Shown piece by piece: positions 26,901 to 35,357 of a stretch of 64,000 nt of DNA (its first letter is position 1; every line of letters starts with the position of its first letter). The position numbers and the translations under genes were made by a program. A model generated the notes under the pieces. The model worked only from the letters and a program-made list of their open reading frames with translations, ran no database searches and had not been told where the DNA came from. Source of the stretch: JAGXQV01 sp964527565 (lineage in GTDB: Bacteria; Pseudomonadota; Gammaproteobacteria; Burkholderiales; Sulfuricellaceae); contig CAZGOY010000014.1 of NCBI GenBank assembly GCA_964527565.1, forward strand, positions 1 through 64,000. Direction: 5' to 3'.

Positions 26901-29772
26901 CGGCCTGCCGTGCAGCATCGCGCGCGATGCCATTCAGGCGCGGGAGATGCTGCGCGCCAGCGCGCGCGACCAGCAGCCCTACGAACTGGTGGTCGTCGAT
27001 CTGATGATGCCTGGTGCCGACGGCTTCGCGTTAGCCAGTGCCATTAAGGACATTTCTGAAAACAAGCCGCCAAGCCTAATCATGCTGACCGCTTTTGACC
27101 AGCCGGGAATGCGCAACCGCGCGCTTACTGAAGGCTTTGCCGCCTATTTGGTTAAACCGGTAAAAAAGTCTCTGCTGTTCAACGCCATAGAAGAAGTCCT
27201 GAACGCCCGCCAGGGTGCCGCCCCCCCTCTGCCGTTGTCGGCGCGGCAAGCATCGGCGACTGCAGCAATACCGGCAGACAACATTTCTCGCGCCGAAGCC
27301 AAAATCCTGATCGTCGAGGATAGCCCGATCAACCAGAAGCTCACCGTTGCCCAGCTTTCCCGCCTGGGCTATCGCGCTGACATTGCCGAGAATGGGCGTG
27401 CCGCACTGGATGCCCTCGAAAACCAGGCCTACGATCTGGTGCTGATGGATTGCCAGATGCCGGTGATGGATGGCTTTGCAGCCACCCGTGCGATTCGCGA
27501 AAAGGAAAAGAGCAGCGGAGCGCATCTGACCATCGTCGCCATGACTGCCAACGCCATGCAGGGCGACCGCGAAAACTGCATTCTCGCAGGAATGGACGAT
27601 TACCTGTCGAAGCCGGTAGTCATGGACGAATTGAGGGCTCTGTTGGAACAGCGCGTTACCAAACAGGGAAGCCGTACCGCAACGGCGGGCAAGAGTACAA
27701 ACAACCCGTCCCCGGAACTGAAACCGGTGCTCGACACGCATATCGTTGAAGAATTGCATCACTTGGTGGGCCGTGAGTTTTCCGACATCTTGCGCATCTT
27801 CTTCGACGAAACCCCCGGTTTGATCGCTACCATGCAGCAGGCCGTCGTTGCCGGGGATTCCGAACTGGCGATGCGCATCGCGCACCGCATGAAATCAAGC
27901 AGCGCCAGCATGGGCGCGTTACGCTTGTCCGATGCTTGCCGCGAAATCGAATACTCGGCACGTACCGGGGTTATCAGTGCTCCCACCCTTGATCTGGCGG
28001 CCCGGCTGGATGATGAATTCGCACGCCTACGCATCGAACTGGAAACCTTCAGCCTCGATCTGCAAGTCTCTTCGCTGACCGTCAACCCACTTACCGACAA
28101 TGCTCTGGTGCTGGTGGTCGATGACGACCGCGCCATGCGCCAGATGATCCACAAGGTGCTGGCCAGTAACGGCTTCCGTGTCGAGCAGGCGGAAGATGGC
28201 GCACAATCTCTGGACATCTGCCTGCGCAGCGTGCCGGACATCGTGTTGATGGATGCGCTGATGCCGGTCATGGACGGTTTCGAAGCCTGTTCCCGCCTGC
28301 GCCAGCAGCCCGGCACCGAGGCGATTCCGGTGCTGATGGTGACTGGCCTCAACGATGAGCAGTCAGTGGACCGCGCCATGAAAGCCGGCGCCAGCGATTT
28401 CATCACCAAGCCGATTTACTGGCCGCTGCTCTTGCAGCGCCTGCGCCACATTCTGGCCAACCAGCGCGCGGAAAAGCAGATCAAGCATCTGGCCTATCAC
28501 GACACGCTGACCGGTCTGCCCAACCGCGTGCTGTTCCATGACCGCCTGCAACAGGCCTTGAGTCACGCGGTGCGGGAGGAGCACCCCATGGGGGTCATGT
28601 TCCTCGACCTGGACCGTTTCAAAATCATCAACGATACCCTGGGTCATGATGTCGGCGACGAACTGCTGAAAGCGGTTTCCCAGCGCCTGATCAATTGCAT
28701 CCGCCAGGGAGACACCGTGGTGCGTTTGGGCGGCGACGAATTCACCATCATTCTGCCGGTCATCACCAAGGCCGAGGATGCCGCTTTTGTCGCGCAGAAG
28801 ATTCTCGTCACGCTGGCCGAACCCTTCCTGCTTAACCATCAGGAACTGCATATCACCAGCAGTATCGGCATCAGCTTGTATCCCAACGACGGCACGAACA
28901 CCCAGACCCTCATCAAAAACGCGGACATCGCCATGTACCGAGCCAAGGATCTGGGAAAGAACAACTACCAGTTCTACACCGCCGACATGAATTCGCGCGC
29001 CCTGGAAACCATCAATCTGGAAAACGCGCTGCGCCACGCCCTGGAGCGTAATGAACTGCTGCTGCATTACCAGCCACAAATCGACATCCGCACAGGCCGC
29101 ATCGTTGGCGTAGAAGCCCTGGTGCGCTGGCAACATCCCGAGTTCGGCCTGGTTTCACCGGTCAAATTCATCCCTATCGCAGAGGAAACCAATCTCATCA
29201 TTCCCATTGGTGAATGGGTGTTGCGCACCGCCTGCGAACAGGGGGTGCGCTGGCGCGAGCTAGGCCTGCCGGTGTGGCGTATGGCGGTCAACCTGTCGGC
29301 GCGCCAGTTCCGCCATCAGGACCTGTTGCAGCCGATCCGCCGCATCCTCCAGGAAACCGGTTTCGACCCGCACCATCTCGAACTCGAAATCACGGAAAGT
29401 CTCATCATGCAGGGCGCAGGTAAGACCATTGCCATCCTTGAGGCGCTGGATGAAATGGGCATCCGCCTGTCGCTCGACGATTTCGGTACCGGGTATTCCT
29501 CCCTCAGCTATCTCAAGCGTTTCCCCATTGACACGGTTAAAATTGACCGCTCTTTCGTGCGCGATATTCACACCGACCCCAACGACGCGGCCATTACCAG
29601 CGCCATCATCGCCATGGCGCATAGTCTCAGACTCTCGGTGATAGCCGAAGGCGTGGAAACGGAGGAACAACTGGCCTTCCTGCGCGAACGCAACTGCAAC
29701 GAGTACCAGGGCTACTATTTCAGCAAGCCCCTACCCGCCGAGCAGATCGAACGCCTAGTGCGACCGCTATAA
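23992..29772 (+). CDS. Hybrid sensor histidine kinase with three receiver domains, HPt, GGDEF and EAL domains
   Basis: A 1926-residue one-protein phosphorelay joined to c-di-GMP turnover. Approximate domains: membrane segment 18-38; long helical periplasmic sensor 40-320; membrane segment 324-345; HAMP 345-398; coiled coil to 440; PAS 448-565; PAS 570-690; HisKA with His716 in MSHEIRTPMNAI; HATPase 815-930; receiver 1 (acidic pocket DDD954-956, acceptor Asp1003); receiver 2 (acceptor Asp1153); HPt with His1298 in AHRMKSSS; receiver 3 (acceptor Asp1421); GGDEF motif at 1580-1584; EAL motif at 1708-1710. All phosphoacceptor residues are present, and both GGDEF and EAL signatures are intact, so synthesis and breakdown of c-di-GMP are both possible. 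It lies directly behind argB. The ligand of the sensor is unknown. Confidence 0.95.
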   Translation: MNGFFGPAIALANRLSYPHKFFVAALLIAATLAINLALILPELDSGIDATRKEQQGVEYVRALRVLLADVQQSRGMSSAWLSGDEAFLAGLEAKQKDVEKAIRAVDDLDQRLGEILKTRERWSDWKARYKQLSQPLRGAAPQQSFIVHTELIARLLGLVAHLADQSGLSLDGDIDSHHLARATTAGLLHLSEHMGQARALGSGIAARGRINSEDKTRLIVLIGLIESSAETLNNDFQLAAEANPSLRASIQKSARISLASAMSVAHSVRVGFVHARDIDLNPTGFFADVTQAIERNFRLHDTVATSLDKLLETRVKRLMMRKTATLGFAAITLLLVGYFFIGGYLSMIRSIRQISQAADRLAAGDLGSRITVDARDEMAEVAGSFNHMVDKLERTFQQVRASEQSLLKARDELEERVQERTQALESLNAELVAAYAEMAKTIGSLEDLKFALDEHAIVSIADKRGIITFVNDKFCEISKYAREELLGQDHRIINSGYHSKEFFRSLWKTVSSGKVWHGETRNRSRDGSFYWVASTIVPLRDGNGDIAQYISVRTDITQRKLAEESLQASNERFRSTFDLAPIGMALVGLDGELLQVNNALVDILGYTPGELTGKPMQELLHDDDLKSWVFLIVQALDEEVNTFGLEIRYIHKDGHEVWALLNTTLLRDAQQEPLYFISQIQDITQRKHMLEELRNAHREAQEASQLKSEFIATMSHEIRTPMNAIIGMSELLSYTELTEEQQDYARIVHTSANALMDIINDILDFSKMDAGKMVAEVIELAPLEIVENAAELMSPRAHEKKIQLVTFVAPEIPIQLMGDPGRLRQVLLNLLGNAIKFSEHGRVAVRATLSSRTSDYCVLRFEVADTGIGIGKEALGRLFQPFVQADGSTTRKYGGTGLGLAICFRLVELMGGEIGVDSVEGQGSTFWFILPLRLAAAPLPESLRPLAARTLVVDDDEISREILARYLTSRGLPCSIARDAIQAREMLRASARDQQPYELVVVDLMMPGADGFALASAIKDISENKPPSLIMLTAFDQPGMRNRALTEGFAAYLVKPVKKSLLFNAIEEVLNARQGAAPPLPLSARQASATAAIPADNISRAEAKILIVEDSPINQKLTVAQLSRLGYRADIAENGRAALDALENQAYDLVLMDCQMPVMDGFAATRAIREKEKSSGAHLTIVAMTANAMQGDRENCILAGMDDYLSKPVVMDELRALLEQRVTKQGSRTATAGKSTNNPSPELKPVLDTHIVEELHHLVGREFSDILRIFFDETPGLIATMQQAVVAGDSELAMRIAHRMKSSSASMGALRLSDACREIEYSARTGVISAPTLDLAARLDDEFARLRIELETFSLDLQVSSLTVNPLTDNALVLVVDDDRAMRQMIHKVLASNGFRVEQAEDGAQSLDICLRSVPDIVLMDALMPVMDGFEACSRLRQQPGTEAIPVLMVTGLNDEQSVDRAMKAGASDFITKPIYWPLLLQRLRHILANQRAEKQIKHLAYHDTLTGLPNRVLFHDRLQQALSHAVREEHPMGVMFLDLDRFKIINDTLGHDVGDELLKAVSQRLINCIRQGDTVVRLGGDEFTIILPVITKAEDAAFVAQKILVTLAEPFLLNHQELHITSSIGISLYPNDGTNTQTLIKNADIAMYRAKDLGKNNYQFYTADMNSRALETINLENALRHALERNELLLHYQPQIDIRTGRIVGVEALVRWQHPEFGLVSPVKFIPIAEETNLIIPIGEWVLRTACEQGVRWRELGLPVWRMAVNLSARQFRHQDLLQPIRRILQETGFDPHHLELEITESLIMQGAGKTIAILEALDEMGIRLSLDDFGTGYSSLSYLKRFPIDTVKIDRSFVRDIHTDPNDAAITSAIIAMAHSLRLSVIAEGVETEEQLAFLRERNCNEYQGYYFSKPLPAEQIERLVRPL

Positions 29773-29862
29773 GCGCCAAATGGCATGTTTATGTGTTGGG
29801 TGCTGAAAGGTTCAATGATTCGGGCTGTCTTGCTTTCACCACTGCGATGAGGAAACCTTGCC

Positions 29863-30273
29863 ATGAACTATTACCTTTTTCCCCTTTTCCTGCTTTTTTC
29901 TCTTTCAGCGCATGCCGCCACCCTTTACCGTTGCGGCAATACTTTCAGCCAGGTTCCCTGCGGAGATAACGCCAAGACGGTACTGATTCCCGGCAGCGAG
30001 AGCGGAAAGACCGCCCTTCCTCCTGAGCTGGCAAAACACGTATGCGTCACCGACCTGAAAAAATGGGTACCGTTTCCCGGCCCGGATAGCATCAAGGTTG
30101 AATCCGTGTCGCGCGGCATCCCGGAAATCATAGATTACGCAGGCACCCGGCTGATGGCGCGCCGCTACGATCTCAGGATCAGCGCCCCCAATGCCCCCGG
30201 CGGACTAAATTACCGCTGCTTTGCCAGCGAGGATAACCAAAGGATTTTGAAAATTGTCGCCCCAGGGGGGTAG
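29863..30273 (+). CDS. Exported DUF4124-like protein
   Basis: A 136-residue protein with a signal peptide (about residues 1-18, cleavage after AHA). The mature N-terminus TLYRCGNTFSQVPCG resembles the start of DUF4124 proteins (short periplasmic domain with paired cysteines). Four cysteines remain in the mature chain. A ribosome-binding site (GAGGAAA) precedes the ATG. Function unknown. Confidence 0.75.
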   Translation: MNYYLFPLFLLFSLSAHAATLYRCGNTFSQVPCGDNAKTVLIPGSESGKTALPPELAKHVCVTDLKKWVPFPGPDSIKVESVSRGIPEIIDYAGTRLMARRYDLRISAPNAPGGLNYRCFASEDNQRILKIVAPGG

Positions 30274-30386
30274 CCCGTAGATTTTTCTGTTGTAATATAT
30301 TCCCCGTACTATTCGTTAGTATCTCCCCCGGAAATCCTGCGGGTGATACCGAAAACCATAAAATTACCGTCGATCAGGGAACACTC

Positions 30387-31913
30387 ATGCGCCTCTCTCG
30401 CCTATTGCTGGTTGCTATCTTTTTTTCTGTCTTCGGCCTGTCCGGTTGCGCCACCAACCCGATGCGTAGCTACGATGACGAATTGAAACAAACCTCCGGC
30501 TCCATTGCGACGAACAACATCCCCAAGGCCTTGGCCGATCACGAAAAGAACAATACCGGCGACAAGGATCTTTTATATTTCCTGGAAAAGGGCAAACTCC
30601 TGCGCCTTAACAAGCAGATTCCCGAAAGCCGCGATGCCTGGCTGCAGGCTGACGAACGGGTACGCATCTGGGAGGAAGAGGCCAAGCTCAACCCGGACAA
30701 GATTTTGAGCTACATCGGCAGCGCCATTGTCAACGACAAGACGATCCGCTATGACGGACAGGATTTCGAGAAGGTCATGCTGTCCACCAACTTGGCGTTG
30801 GATCATATTTTGCTGAACAACTGGGATTTGGCGCGCACCGAGATCAAGAAAATGCATGAACGCGAAGCGATCATTGCTGAAATTCGCGCCAAGGAAATGG
30901 ATAAGGTCGAGGAAGAAGCCAAATCCCGCGATGTCAAAACAGAGATGAAGGACCTCAAGGGCTACCCGGTGGAAACCCTCAATGATCCCGAGGTCACCAA
31001 ACTAAAAAACAGCTATCAAAGCGCCTTCAGTCACTATCTTGCCGGTTTCGTCTATGAGGCATTGAATGAACCCAGCTTGGCCGCTCCCGGCTATCGTAAG
31101 GCGATTGAACTGCGCCCCGGCATTAAGATACTGGAAGACGGCTTGAGTTATCTCGACAAGCGCACCGGCACCAGCATAGGCAGGGCCAACCTGACCGATG
31201 TGCTGTTCGTTGTTGAATCGGGCATGGCGCCCGCGCGCGAATCGATTTCCATCCCCCTCCCGGTGCCCACGGGTAATGGCATGGTCGTTGCGCCGATCTC
31301 CTTTCCTGTCATCAAGACCGCCAAATTCACGCCGCCCGCCACGCTGACACTGAACGGAAATGCCAAGCTCGGCCTCTCTTCCGTCACCAGCCTCGACATC
31401 ATGGCCAAGCGCGCTCTTAAGGACGACATGCCCGGCATCATCCTGCGCACGACCATTCGTGCGATCACCAAGGGGCTCGCGCAGGACCAGATTCAAAAAA
31501 GGGGTGGAGCCCTCCTTGGCGTAGTGGCATCCATTGCCGCCGCCGTTACGGAATCTGCCGATGAACGCGCCTGGCGGACGCTGCCGGCGGATATTTCCAT
31601 CGCGCGCGTGCAGCTCAAGCCTGGCAAACATATTGTTGAAATCGCCGGAAACCGGCAGGAAATCGAGGTTGGCGGGCGCCATGCGCTCATACCGCTGCGC
31701 GTTGTCGGGAATACCCTTTATGTTACGCAACCTGTGCTGCAGCAAGTCACGGCCCTTACTGAGACCGTACCAGAAATTGCCGTAGCCGAAGTCAACGCAT
31801 CCGCCCCCGCACCCGTTACACCCAACACTAAATCCACCCGTTCGGTTAAGAAGAAGTCGGCTTCAGCAAAAAAACCGTCCGTTTCGAATAAGGTCGCCCC
31901 GCCCGCAAAATAG
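30387..31913 (+). CDS. COG3014 family lipoprotein with TPR-like region
   Basis: A 508-residue exported lipoprotein: the N-terminal LLLVAIFFSVFGLSGCATN ends in a lipobox with the acylated cysteine at about residue 21. Residues 30-250 are helical and TPR-like (LLYFLEKGKLLRLNKQIPES, SYQSAFSHYLAGFVYEALNEPSLAAPGYRKAIELRPG). The C-terminal half has beta-rich text (FVVESGMAPARESISIPLPV) and a Lys/Ser/Ala-rich tail. This is the COG3014 family, which in gammaproteobacteria accompanies YcfL and LpoB. It opens the four-gene operon that ends at 34,802; the next ATG lies 13 bases downstream of its stop codon. Confidence 0.85.
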   Translation: MRLSRLLLVAIFFSVFGLSGCATNPMRSYDDELKQTSGSIATNNIPKALADHEKNNTGDKDLLYFLEKGKLLRLNKQIPESRDAWLQADERVRIWEEEAKLNPDKILSYIGSAIVNDKTIRYDGQDFEKVMLSTNLALDHILLNNWDLARTEIKKMHEREAIIAEIRAKEMDKVEEEAKSRDVKTEMKDLKGYPVETLNDPEVTKLKNSYQSAFSHYLAGFVYEALNEPSLAAPGYRKAIELRPGIKILEDGLSYLDKRTGTSIGRANLTDVLFVVESGMAPARESISIPLPVPTGNGMVVAPISFPVIKTAKFTPPATLTLNGNAKLGLSSVTSLDIMAKRALKDDMPGIILRTTIRAITKGLAQDQIQKRGGALLGVVASIAAAVTESADERAWRTLPADISIARVQLKPGKHIVEIAGNRQEIEVGGRHALIPLRVVGNTLYVTQPVLQQVTALTETVPEIAVAEVNASAPAPVTPNTKSTRSVKKKSASAKKPSVSNKVAPPAK

Positions 31914-31925
31914 TTGAGGAACCTC

Positions 31926-33314
31926 ATGAAACACACTATCTGGCTATTGTGCCTGCTTTGCGGTCTATCCTTTGCTGTGCCGGCCGCAGCCGAAAAACGC
32001 GTGGCGCTGGTCATTGGCAATGATGCCTATCAGGGAGTCCCCAAGTTGGAAAAGGCGGCCAACGATGCGCGCGCCATCGGTAAAGAGCTGGAAAAGGTCG
32101 GCTTTGAAGTGATGTCCTACACCAATCTCGACCGGCGCAGCATGAACCAGGCGATTAACAAGTTTACCGAGAAAATCTCTGGCGGCGGCGTTGGGGTGTT
32201 TTTTTTCGCCGGCCACGGCGTGCAGTTGGACGGGCGCAATTTCCTGCTGCCAGTTGACATCAAGGTCGACAAACCCAATGACCTGGATGACGAAGCCATT
32301 GACATGCTCAAGGTGACGGAACGCCTGACCGACGCCAAGGCCAAACTCAGCCTGCTGATTATCGATGCCTGCCGCGACAACCCCTTCCCCAAGAAGTCAG
32401 GGCGCAGCATCGGCGGCACGCGCGGGCTTTCCATGCCGCAAACTCCGAGCGGCACCATGGTGGTCTATTCCGCCGGCGTTAACCAGCAGGCGCTTGACAA
32501 GCTTTCTGACGGCGACAAGAGCCCCAATGGTTTGTTCACCCGCGAGTTTTTGCCGGTTATCAGTACGCCAGGAATTCGCATAGATGATGCCGTCAAAAAA
32601 GTACGTAGCACCGTAATCCAGAAAGCCAAATCCGTTGGCCACGACCAGAACCCCGCGATTTACGACCAGACTGACGGCGATTTCTATTTTGTCCCAACGC
32701 CTCAGGGGAAGGGTGGTGCCCAACTTGCAGTAGCCCCTGCTACGGCAGTGATTCAGGCAGTGGATCCGATGGCTGTAGAACTTTCCTTCTGGGATAGCAT
32801 CAAGAGCAGCAGCGACCCTGGAGACTTTAGCGCTTATCTCGATAAATATCCGAATGGCCAGTATGCGGCATTGGCGCGCAACAGGGTTGCCATGCTGGAT
32901 AAGGGTGCCAAGGGACGCTCCACTGAACACGAGCAAGTCGTGCGCCCTGCTCCTCCGGCACCCGCTTCCGGCAGCGGCTCCATTGCCAGCAAGATCGAAG
33001 AGCTGGGCGTCATGTCCCATCTCAAGGTTACCGACCTGCGCGCTGCAAAGCGTAACGGGCTGCTCAGCATACAGGTCGAGATCACCAACACAAACCACAA
33101 TAACCAGCAAATGTATTACCGGGTGAAGTGGCTGGACCATACCGGCTTCAGTGTATGGGATGACGAGCCATGGAAGCCGCAACTTGTTTATGGCAAGCAA
33201 AAGCAATTGATTAACCTGGTTGCTCCCACACCCAAGGCCACCGACTTCAAGCTGGTTCTGCAAAGTCCGCAAAACAAGGTTGAGGATAGCAGCAGCGGCT
33301 CCCCCTTTCCATAA
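31926..33314 (+). CDS. Caspase-family (C14) peptidase fused to a YcfL-like domain
   Basis: Exported protein of 462 residues with signal peptide (MKHTIWLLCLLCGLSFAVPAAA). Residues 24-250 are a caspase/metacaspase p20-like domain: VALVIGNDAYQ, the catalytic histidine His97 in FFFAGHGVQ and the catalytic cysteine Cys149 in LLIIDACRDNPF. A middle part (ELSFWDSIKSSSDPGDFSAYLDKYPNGQYAALARNR) is a common linker in caspase-like proteins. The last 100 residues (KVTDLRAAKRNGLLSIQVEITN, QQMYYRVKWLD) look like YcfL/DUF1425, normally a separate lipoprotein encoded beside lpoB. GAGGA lies 5 bases before the ATG at 31926, so I prefer it to the TTG at 31914. Substrate unknown. Confidence 0.88.
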   Translation: MKHTIWLLCLLCGLSFAVPAAAEKRVALVIGNDAYQGVPKLEKAANDARAIGKELEKVGFEVMSYTNLDRRSMNQAINKFTEKISGGGVGVFFFAGHGVQLDGRNFLLPVDIKVDKPNDLDDEAIDMLKVTERLTDAKAKLSLLIIDACRDNPFPKKSGRSIGGTRGLSMPQTPSGTMVVYSAGVNQQALDKLSDGDKSPNGLFTREFLPVISTPGIRIDDAVKKVRSTVIQKAKSVGHDQNPAIYDQTDGDFYFVPTPQGKGGAQLAVAPATAVIQAVDPMAVELSFWDSIKSSSDPGDFSAYLDKYPNGQYAALARNRVAMLDKGAKGRSTEHEQVVRPAPPAPASGSGSIASKIEELGVMSHLKVTDLRAAKRNGLLSIQVEITNTNHNNQQMYYRVKWLDHTGFSVWDDEPWKPQLVYGKQKQLINLVAPTPKATDFKLVLQSPQNKVEDSSSGSPFP

Positions 33315-33338
33315 CGTCATATCAAGAAGGATTTGCCC

Positions 33339-33944
33339 ATGAAATTCAGTCTTCACTCCAAGACCCTGGCTGCACTTTCCGCCACCACTTTGTTCCTTGG
33401 TGGTTGCGTTTCCACCGGCTCTCCAGAGATCGGTTCCGGCAACGTCAAGTATGGTGATGCCAAGGCGGTTGAAACCGTAAGCAATGAATTTGGTTCGACC
33501 GATTTGCAAACCATTGCCGAAACCATGGCACGCTCGCTGATCCAATCCCCCCTGCTGAAGGGTCGCCCGCTCATCACTATTGCCGAAGTTAAAAACAAGA
33601 CCAGCGAATACATCGACACACGCGCTGTCACTGACACCATCCGCACACAGTTAGTGAAGAGCGGGACTGTACGTTTCGCAGTGGACACTGTCGCCATGCA
33701 GAGCCAGGTGGATGAAATTTCGCGCCAGAATCAAAGCGGTCTTTACAACAAATCGAAGACCGCCAAGGTCGGCAAGATGGAGGGCGCCAAGTTCCGGCTG
33801 GAGGGCAACATTGTTTCCATCGTCAAGAAAAATGCCGACGTCAAGGATGTATGGTACAAATTCAGCCTGCTGCTGGTAGACAACGAAACCGGCACCATGG
33901 AATGGGCGGACGAGAAGGAAATCCGCAAGACTTCACGTCGCTGA
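33339..33944 (+). CDS. lpoB: LpoB-like penicillin-binding-protein activator lipoprotein
   Basis: A 201-residue lipoprotein with lipobox LFLGGC. The mature domain (DLQTIAETMARSLIQSPLL, ITIAEVKNKTSEYIDTRAVTD, FRLEGNIVSIVKK, WYKFSLLLVDNETGTMEWADEKEIRK) matches LpoB/YcfM, the outer-membrane activator of the peptidoglycan synthase PBP1b. ATG at 33339 has AAGAAGGA upstream; a TTG two codons earlier is less likely. Whether it activates a PBP in this organism is inferred from the family. Confidence 0.88.
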   Translation: MKFSLHSKTLAALSATTLFLGGCVSTGSPEIGSGNVKYGDAKAVETVSNEFGSTDLQTIAETMARSLIQSPLLKGRPLITIAEVKNKTSEYIDTRAVTDTIRTQLVKSGTVRFAVDTVAMQSQVDEISRQNQSGLYNKSKTAKVGKMEGAKFRLEGNIVSIVKKNADVKDVWYKFSLLLVDNETGTMEWADEKEIRKTSRR

Positions 33945-33965
33945 TTGAGTCCATCGGAGCTTACC

Positions 33966-34802
33966 ATGCCGCACTTCACCCATACTCTTGCGCTAGCTGC
34001 GGTGTTTTTTTCCGCTGTTTCCATTGCGGCGCCGACCAAGGCGCCCGCTGGCCCACCCCGCGTTGCTGTCACTGACCTCACTTATGAGGAGAAGGTCAGC
34101 GAGTATTTCCGTGTGGTTTCTGCCAGTGAAAAATCTTCACTAAAGGCTTCCGGGCGGGAAAGCGAACGGGAATCCGACACCTCTTACTCCGCCCGCCGTA
34201 GCGGTAAGGTGGACGCCCGCTCGGAAAGCCAGTATTTCGAGGCTGAGGGCACTTACACCTACATCGACCGCGGAGAATTACGCAAATTTACTGCCGACGT
34301 AAAGGGTGAAATGGTGAAGTCGCGTTGTTGCCAAGTCATGCAGGGTAAACCTTACACGGAGACCAAAAACACCGAGAAGATTTACGACATCATCGACCGC
34401 ATCAAGAAAGGTTACTACCCAGGCGCTGAATTCGTGCTATTTGGCACGATCAGCAGCATCCAGTTTCGCCAGGAAGCTAATCCGGTAATGAACACCAACA
34501 CCGTATCACATACTCTTAGCTTGGAACTGGTAGCTGATTTCAGCTTGATTAACACCAAAACCTACCAAGTCCGGGCCGCTTTTAGTGCTATGGGAGAAGG
34601 TCAGGATGTGAAGCTATTAAGTTCCGCTGGGGGAAGGGTGGTGCTCAATCGGGGCAAGGTAATTTCAGAGACTTCAAAATCGCTGGGGGCTGATGTAATC
34701 CGCCAAATGCAAGAGCAATTGACGGGCCTTGTTTCCGCACAGGATGGCGGCAGTGCCACGATGCAGCACAACCAAGCCGATGAAGTTATCATCTACCGTT
34801 AA
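33966..34802 (+). CDS. Exported protein, CsgG/LpoB-like fold suspected
   Basis: A 278-residue protein with a signal peptide ending near SIAAPT. PPRVAVTDLTYEEKVSEYF at the mature start, ADVIRQMQEQLTG late in the chain and the middle GAEFVLFGTISSIQFRQE, SHTLSLELVADFSLINTKTYQVRAAF follow the general layout of CsgG/LpoB-type domains (N-terminal strand with a D-L-x-Y turn, then a strand with FGTISS). No lipobox. Start at 33966 is supported by GGAGC 7 bases upstream. It is the last gene of the operon, before a strong terminator. Specific function unknown. Confidence 0.7.
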   Translation: MPHFTHTLALAAVFFSAVSIAAPTKAPAGPPRVAVTDLTYEEKVSEYFRVVSASEKSSLKASGRESERESDTSYSARRSGKVDARSESQYFEAEGTYTYIDRGELRKFTADVKGEMVKSRCCQVMQGKPYTETKNTEKIYDIIDRIKKGYYPGAEFVLFGTISSIQFRQEANPVMNTNTVSHTLSLELVADFSLINTKTYQVRAAFSAMGEGQDVKLLSSAGGRVVLNRGKVISETSKSLGADVIRQMQEQLTGLVSAQDGGSATMQHNQADEVIIYR

Positions 34803-34819
34803 GTGCGTGCCTTCAGCCG

Positions 34820-34849
34820 ATAAAAAACCCCGCGTGCGGGGTTTTTTAT
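34820..34849. terminator. Bidirectional intrinsic terminator between the lpoB operon and atpC
   Basis: A GC stem with flanking A and T runs (six A, CCCCGC, loop GT, GCGGGG, six T), symmetric so that it can end transcription from both sides. It lies 18 bases after the plus-strand operon and about 20 bases after the stop of atpC on the minus strand, just where a shared terminator is needed. Confidence 0.95.
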
Positions 34850-34868
34850 CAAGTTACGATCGTCGTAT

Positions 34869-35294
34869 TCAACCATGCAGGCGGCGGATTTTCTGGATAG
34901 CCTGCAATTGGGCGACGGCTTCTGCCAACTCCGCTTGCGCCTTGGCATAATCCATAGCTGCCGCGCGATTCTTGAGTGCCTCCTCCGCGTGTTGCTTTGC
35001 TTCCATTGCCTTGGTTTCGTCGAGATCATGTCCACGGATGGCCGTATCCGAAAGAATAGTCACTACACCCGGCTGCACCTCCAGAATGCCACCAGAAACA
35101 TAAACCAGCTCTTCCTCGGCTTGGTCTGGCACCTTTAAGCGTACCGAACCGGGCTTCAGGCGTGCTATCAGAGGGGCGTGACGCGGATATATGCCGAGTT
35201 CGCCCATTTCCGCCGGCACGGAGATAAATTCCGCGATGCCGGAGAAGATGGACTGTTCCGCGCTTACTACATCTACGTGGACGGTCATTGCCAT
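34869..35294 (-). CDS. atpC: ATP synthase subunit epsilon
   Basis: F1 central-stalk subunit, 141 residues. N-terminal beta-sandwich (VHVDVVSAEQSIFSGIAEFISVPAEMGELGIYPRHAPLIARLKPG) and C-terminal helical hairpin rich in Ala and Glu that can inhibit ATP hydrolysis. Last gene of the atpIBEFHAGDC operon. Confidence 0.97.
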   Translation of the reverse strand: MAMTVHVDVVSAEQSIFSGIAEFISVPAEMGELGIYPRHAPLIARLKPGSVRLKVPDQAEEELVYVSGGILEVQPGVVTILSDTAIRGHDLDETKAMEAKQHAEEALKNRAAAMDYAKAQAELAEAVAQLQAIQKIRRLHG

Positions 35295-35357
35295 GATATT
35301 TTCCGATTTACTGCCGGGACCGGCGGCGCATGCCGACCGCTCCCGAGGGTTGCCTGC

